Positions 3,985 to 7,170 of a stretch of 7,170 bases of DNA are shown here, in pieces. Each line of letters starts with the position of its first letter. Within the stretch, counting starts at the first letter, position 1. The position numbers and the translations under genes were made by a program. This stretch comes from Myxococcota bacterium (lineage in GTDB: Bacteria > Myxococcota_A > Polyangia > HGW-17): contig JAHJLU010000815.1 in NCBI GenBank assembly GCA_018821745.1, positions 1-7,170 of the forward strand. The letters run 5' to 3'. The notes beneath the pieces are model-generated. The model had not been told where the DNA came from. It saw only the letters and a program-made list of their open reading frames with translations, and did not search any database.

Positions 3985-6168
3985 ATGCAATCCAGACAGG
4001 TAATCATTGCATTATTGTGTGTCTTCGTCTGCGTTCTTTTTACGGCGACCGGATGCAGCGGAGAGGACGGGAAGGCGGGCTCCGACGGAGCCAATGGTCT
4101 GCCCAGTCTCCTCACTTCCACGAACGAGCCTCCCGGCGCGAACTGCCCGGCTGGAGGTTATCGAGTGGATTCGGGAGTGGACGACGATGGAGACGGTGTG
4201 CTCAGCACCGACGAGATCGACTCCACCATCTACATTTGCCACGGCACAGACGGATTGACGAGCCTGGTGACCATGACCTCTGAGCCGGCCGGGGCAAACT
4301 GCGCGGAAGGAGGGCAGAAGGTGGAGGTGGGACTGGACGACGATGGGAACGGCTCCCTTGACTCGTCGGAGGTGGAGAGCACCGCATACATGTGCCAGGG
4401 CAGCAATGGATTGACGAGCCTGGTGTCGGTGACCGCCGAACCGGCGGGGTCCAACTGCGTGAGCGGCGGGCAGAAGATCATGAGCGGTCTGGACGACGAT
4501 GGGAACGGTGTTCTGGAGGCATTGGAGGTAGTCAGCACGGTCTATATCTGCCACGGCACGGACGGGGATCCTGGTGCCACAAGCCTGATCACCGTGACTC
4601 CGGAACCTGCCGGGCCAAACTGCGTGACCACAGGCAGGCGGGTGGACATCGGAGTGGACGATGACTCAAGCGGGACCCTCGACGCCACCGAGATCGACCA
4701 GACGTCCTATGTGTGCGACGGGGCAGACGGGCTTTCGACCCTGGTCTGGGTGACCCCGGAGCCAAACGGAACCAACTGCCCTGAGGGGGGGCAGAAGGTC
4801 GAGACCGGACTCGATGACAATGGCGATGGCACGCTGGATTCCGAAGAGGTGTCGACATTGGTCTACCTGTGTCATGGCGAGGGAGGGGCAGAGGGCACGG
4901 CCGGGCCGACCGGCCTGGTCAGCGTGACCAATGAGCCCGCCGGCACAAACTGCCCCGCTGGTGGACAGAAGCTCGAAACCGGGCTCGACACAGACGTGAA
5001 CGGAGTGCTGGACCCGGGCGAGGTGGAGAGCACGGTCTATGTGTGTGACGGGGAGGATGGCGCGCCCAACTCCTGCACTGGCTATCGGATTGGCGAGTTC
5101 CTCTACCTGGATTGTGACGACGGAACCCACGTGACATGGTACGTGGGGATAGCGGCGAGCAGCGGCCTTTTTGTGGACAGCGGCCAGAGCCTCGGGAGCT
5201 ACAAAAGCCGCTCCGTGAGCCTCGGCGACCTGGACGGAGACGGAGACCTGGACGCCTTTGTCGCAAATGAATACCAGGGAAACCGCGTCTGGCTCAACGA
5301 TGGCAGCGGAAACTTCACCGACAGCGGCCAGAGCCTGGGAAGTCTCCAGCGTTGGTCGGTGAGCCTCGGCGACCTGGACGGAGACGGAGACCTGGATGCC
5401 TTTGTGGCGAACTCTGCTCAGGGAATCCGCATCTGGCTCAACGATGGCAACGGAAACTTCACGGACAGCGGACAGAACTTCGGATGTGTAAACTGTCTCT
5501 CGGTGAAACTGGGCGACCTGGATGGGGACGGCGACCTGGACGCCTTTGAGGCAGGCTCCAATCTGGGGAACCGTGTTTATTTCAACGACGGGAATGGACT
5601 GTTCACAGACAGCGGCCAGAGTTTGGGCAACTACAACGGCTATTCCGTTAGCCTCGGAGACCTTGATGGAGACGGAGACCTGGACGCCTTTGTGGGAAAC
5701 TATGACCAGGGGAACCGGGTCTGGCTCAACGACGGGAGTGGGTTCTTCACAGACAGCGGGCAGAGCCTGGGCAGTTCATACAGTTGGTCCGTGGGCCTCG
5801 GTGACCTGGATGGAGACGGGGATCTGGACGCCTTTGTGGCGAACTCAGGCCAACCCAACCGGGTCTGGCTCAACGATGGCACCGGAGTTTTCACGGACAG
5901 CGGCCAGAGTCTGGGAGGCTTCGACAGTTTTTCCGTGAGCCTCGGCGACCTGGATGGGGACGGGGACCTGGACGCCTTTGTGGCGAACTACGGCCAGGGT
6001 AACAGGGTCTGGCTCAACGATGGAACCGGAGTTTTCACGGACAACGGGCAAATATTGGGGAACTTCAACAGTTTCTCCGTGAGCCTCGGCGACCTGGACG
6101 GGGACGGGGACCTGGACGCCTATGTGGCGAGCTACAACCAGGGAAACCGCGTCTGGCTCAACCAGTGA
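3985..6168 (+). CDS. Lipoprotein with six DUF7151-like repeats and a seven-unit FG-GAP/VCBS beta-propeller
   Basis: 727 residues. Residues 1-24 form a signal peptide, MQSR plus a hydrophobic core ending A-T-G-C, so Cys24 is the likely lipid site. Residues 25-38 are short Gly-rich, collagen-like spacing (E-D-G-K-A-G-S-D-G). Residues 39-361 hold six DUF7151-like repeats of about 52 residues: E-P-x-G-x-N-C, G-G-x-K, G-x-D-D-D-G-x-G-x-L, E-V or E-I, then Y-x-C-x-G. The D-x-D-G-x-G-x-L loop looks calcium-binding. After a linker (362-392), residues 393-727 are seven VCBS/FG-GAP units of 48 residues, each with D-L-D-G-D-G-D-L-D-A, a calcium-loop motif; seven units suit one complete propeller. No catalytic residues are evident, so a surface binding or adhesive protein stabilised by calcium and disulfides is the best inference. 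It is divergent from the 61-Cys gene and convergent with the gene at the right edge. Confidence 0.9.
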   Translation: MQSRQVIIALLCVFVCVLFTATGCSGEDGKAGSDGANGLPSLLTSTNEPPGANCPAGGYRVDSGVDDDGDGVLSTDEIDSTIYICHGTDGLTSLVTMTSEPAGANCAEGGQKVEVGLDDDGNGSLDSSEVESTAYMCQGSNGLTSLVSVTAEPAGSNCVSGGQKIMSGLDDDGNGVLEALEVVSTVYICHGTDGDPGATSLITVTPEPAGPNCVTTGRRVDIGVDDDSSGTLDATEIDQTSYVCDGADGLSTLVWVTPEPNGTNCPEGGQKVETGLDDNGDGTLDSEEVSTLVYLCHGEGGAEGTAGPTGLVSVTNEPAGTNCPAGGQKLETGLDTDVNGVLDPGEVESTVYVCDGEDGAPNSCTGYRIGEFLYLDCDDGTHVTWYVGIAASSGLFVDSGQSLGSYKSRSVSLGDLDGDGDLDAFVANEYQGNRVWLNDGSGNFTDSGQSLGSLQRWSVSLGDLDGDGDLDAFVANSAQGIRIWLNDGNGNFTDSGQNFGCVNCLSVKLGDLDGDGDLDAFEAGSNLGNRVYFNDGNGLFTDSGQSLGNYNGYSVSLGDLDGDGDLDAFVGNYDQGNRVWLNDGSGFFTDSGQSLGSSYSWSVGLGDLDGDGDLDAFVANSGQPNRVWLNDGTGVFTDSGQSLGGFDSFSVSLGDLDGDGDLDAFVANYGQGNRVWLNDGTGVFTDNGQILGNFNSFSVSLGDLDGDGDLDAYVASYNQGNRVWLNQ
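4099..5067 (+). repeat. Six DUF7151-like repeats
   Basis: Repeats begin at about residues 39, 91, 143, 199, 250 and 309 of the protein. Each has exactly two cysteines (N-C near the start and Y-x-C or similar near the end) and one acidic loop of the form D-D-D-G-N-G or a variant. Repeat 4 has D-D-S-S-G and repeat 6 D-T-D-V-N-G, so calcium affinity may vary. Spacers after repeats 3 and 5 carry extra Gly-rich collagen-like residues. The name DUF7151 is from memory of the family pattern. Confidence 0.75.
5161..6165 (+). repeat. Seven in-register 144-bp VCBS/FG-GAP repeats
   Basis: Units start at 5161, 5305, 5449, 5593, 5737, 5881 and 6025, a constant 144 bp with no insertion or deletion; the last lacks its final codon and ends at the stop. 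L-G-D-L-D-G-D-G-D-L-D-A is invariant in all seven. Third-base differences exist between units, but units 1 and 2 share a long identical core. Unit 3 is the most divergent and alone carries two cysteines (G-C-V-N-C). Confidence 0.92.
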
Positions 6169-6201
6169 TTCCCATTTCCCCCATCACCTTTTCTTTACTT
6201 C

Positions 6202-6221
6202 CCGCTATTGTGAGAGTGCGG
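6202..6221. other. Weak hairpin in the 56-bp convergent gap
   Basis: CCGC (6202-6205) and GCGG (6218-6221) can pair around a 12-nt loop; an alternative outer pairing joins ATCACC (6183-6188) with GGTGAT (6220-6225). TGATTATTT follows on the plus strand, which is only partly T-rich. It is placed where a terminator for both converging genes would be expected, but the stem is too short to call one. Confidence 0.25.
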
Positions 6222-6224
6222 TGA

Positions 6225-7170
6225 TTATTTCGCGGGACGGGATAAAGAGAGGGAGAAGCCCGTGAGGAAGGATTTCTCGTTGCCGGGTACCCGAAAGGGC
6301 ATGTCCCAGGGTATCTCGTCGGCTTCCATGGCGTTCAGACCCACGAAGCCAACAAAGTTGATCACCGACTGGTTGGTAAAGAAGCTGGTGAGGGTGTTTC
6401 TCACGGAGGCGTCATCGATCTGGGAGATGGTATCCCCAATGATCAGCGCCGCCTGGATCTTGCCCTCCGCACCCAGCAGCCAATACTCCAGCGGACGGAT
6501 ATCCTCCACCATGGTGTGGACGTGGTGAAACTTGAGGACGAAGGGCTGCCCGCCCGCAAGGACCAGCTGGCCGTTGACATAGAGACGGGCGTCTGCGGGG
6601 GAGCACACCATGTTGAAGTTGGTCAACTCCACCTCAATGGTCTGCCCGTTCTTGGTGAGGGTCCCCGACAGCACATAGTCAAGAGGCTCGGTGGGCTCTG
6701 GGACGGGCGGAAGATGTGCGGGGTCGTTGATAATAGGATTGGAGCGGGGCTCACCGGTGTAGACGAAAGTCCAGGCCGGGTCATAGATCCCCTTCTCGAA
6801 GTACCCCCTCTCGCCGCCCAGAACTCCCTCGACCCGAAGGGTGCGGGCGGCGTTGCCCTTCCCTGTCTGGAAGACAGTGATCCGTTTGGTGATGAACCCC
6901 TCGGTGATCGGGGGCTGGAGCCTCCAGTCCTCCGACGGGAGCTTGCGGGTCGTCCCCGAGGGACCATCGATGATATAGGAGTACTCCAGGAGGGAGTTCT
7001 CCCCGCCCGTGTCGAAGTCATACAGCCGCGTGTAGATGTTACCTCTGGGGCCTATGAGCATGACCGTGGAGGCCGAGGCGCTCATGTTCACCGCGGGGAA
7101 GGTTCCCCTGTCGGGCGTGCAGATCTGCCTGGACCAGTCATTGGGGAGCCACCAGTCGTTGAAAAACAGG
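6225..7170 (-). CDS. Hypothetical protein, C-terminal part (N-terminus off window)
   Basis: The frame is open from the right edge to the TAA at 6227-6225, giving 314 complete residues. The first in-frame GTG at 7091 is not a credible start because the frame stays open with protein-like sequence upstream (L-F-F-N-D-W-W...). I do not recognise the family. It looks beta-rich: alternating hydrophobic stretches such as I-Y-T-R-L-Y-D-F-D followed by L-L-E-Y-S-Y-I-I-D-G. A Pro-rich linker (P-P-V-P-E-P-T-E-P, about residues 154-162) separates two halves. The second half has an F-H-H-V-H-T cluster (214-219) and a hydrophobic segment, V-I-N-F-V-G-F-V-G-L (269-278). Only two cysteines are present (17 and 189), unlike the neighbouring cysteine-rich proteins. 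The signal peptide, if any, lies outside the window, so location is unknown. It converges on the VCBS gene with a 56-bp gap. Confidence 0.75.
   Translation of the reverse strand, partial: LFFNDWWLPNDWSRQICTPDRGTFPAVNMSASASTVMLIGPRGNIYTRLYDFDTGGENSLLEYSYIIDGPSGTTRKLPSEDWRLQPPITEGFITKRITVFQTGKGNAARTLRVEGVLGGERGYFEKGIYDPAWTFVYTGEPRSNPIINDPAHLPPVPEPTEPLDYVLSGTLTKNGQTIEVELTNFNMVCSPADARLYVNGQLVLAGGQPFVLKFHHVHTMVEDIRPLEYWLLGAEGKIQAALIIGDTISQIDDASVRNTLTSFFTNQSVINFVGFVGLNAMEADEIPWDMPFRVPGNEKSFLTGFSLSLSRPAK

Noticed and set aside
3792..4121. Minus-strand 109-residue open frame in the long intergenic region
   Set aside because: It has no ribosome site, no recognisable motif, and overlaps the start of the VCBS lipoprotein gene antisense.
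5161..6165. CRISPR-like or minisatellite interpretation of the 144-bp repeats
   Set aside because: The repeats are in frame, encode the FG-GAP/VCBS calcium-loop motif and have no spacer structure; they are protein repeats.
1..7170. A defence, secretion or biosynthetic gene cluster
   Set aside because: Genes alternate in strand with no operon, and no nuclease-helicase, toxin-antitoxin, transport or synthase genes are present. Shared features are limited to export, lipidation and repeat architecture.

Overview
The window reads as a piece of chromosome from a Gram-negative bacterium of the former Deltaproteobacteria (Myxococcota or Bradymonadota-like). That placement is an inference from gene content. 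It has several cysteine-rich, repeat-built lipoproteins of the kinds those lineages carry in large numbers (C-G-x-G-x-V disulfide repeats followed by RCC1, Stig1-like repeats, DUF7151-type repeats joined to FG-GAP/VCBS repeats). Coding regions are GC-rich and start sites are purine-rich Shine-Dalgarno types. No RNA gene, CRISPR array, insertion sequence or phage gene is visible.

Layout: five protein genes alternate strictly in strand (-,+,-,+,-). (1) 1-832 minus, a partial lipoprotein-like protein with four six-cysteine repeats and the start of an RCC1 propeller; it runs off the left edge. (2) 1125-2384 plus, an exported lipoprotein carrying a stand-alone ComEC-type metallo-beta-lactamase (MBL) hydrolase domain. 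A well-formed sigma70-type promoter (1041-1069) favours a downstream TTG start. (3) 2456-3583 minus, a 375-residue lipoprotein with 61 cysteines built from two different repeat families. (4) 3985-6168 plus, a 727-residue lipoprotein with six DUF7151-like repeats and then seven exact 48-residue VCBS/FG-GAP units, enough for one closed seven-bladed propeller. (5) 6225-7170 minus, the C-terminal 314 residues of an unrecognised protein that continues past the right edge.

The two divergent gaps (833-1124 and 3584-3984) hold the regulatory candidates: the promoter, two perfect palindromes and several hairpins. The two convergent gaps (2385-2455 and 6169-6224) hold only weak hairpins. Four of the five genes encode products apparently exported and lipidated. 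Genes 1 and 4 share a design: lipid anchor, disulfide-stabilised repeat stalk, beta-propeller head. This suggests cell-surface binding or adhesion proteins, with gene 2 as a surface or periplasmic hydrolase. No operon joins them, so a shared pathway is not demonstrated, and I do not see a defence system or a clearly new multi-gene system.
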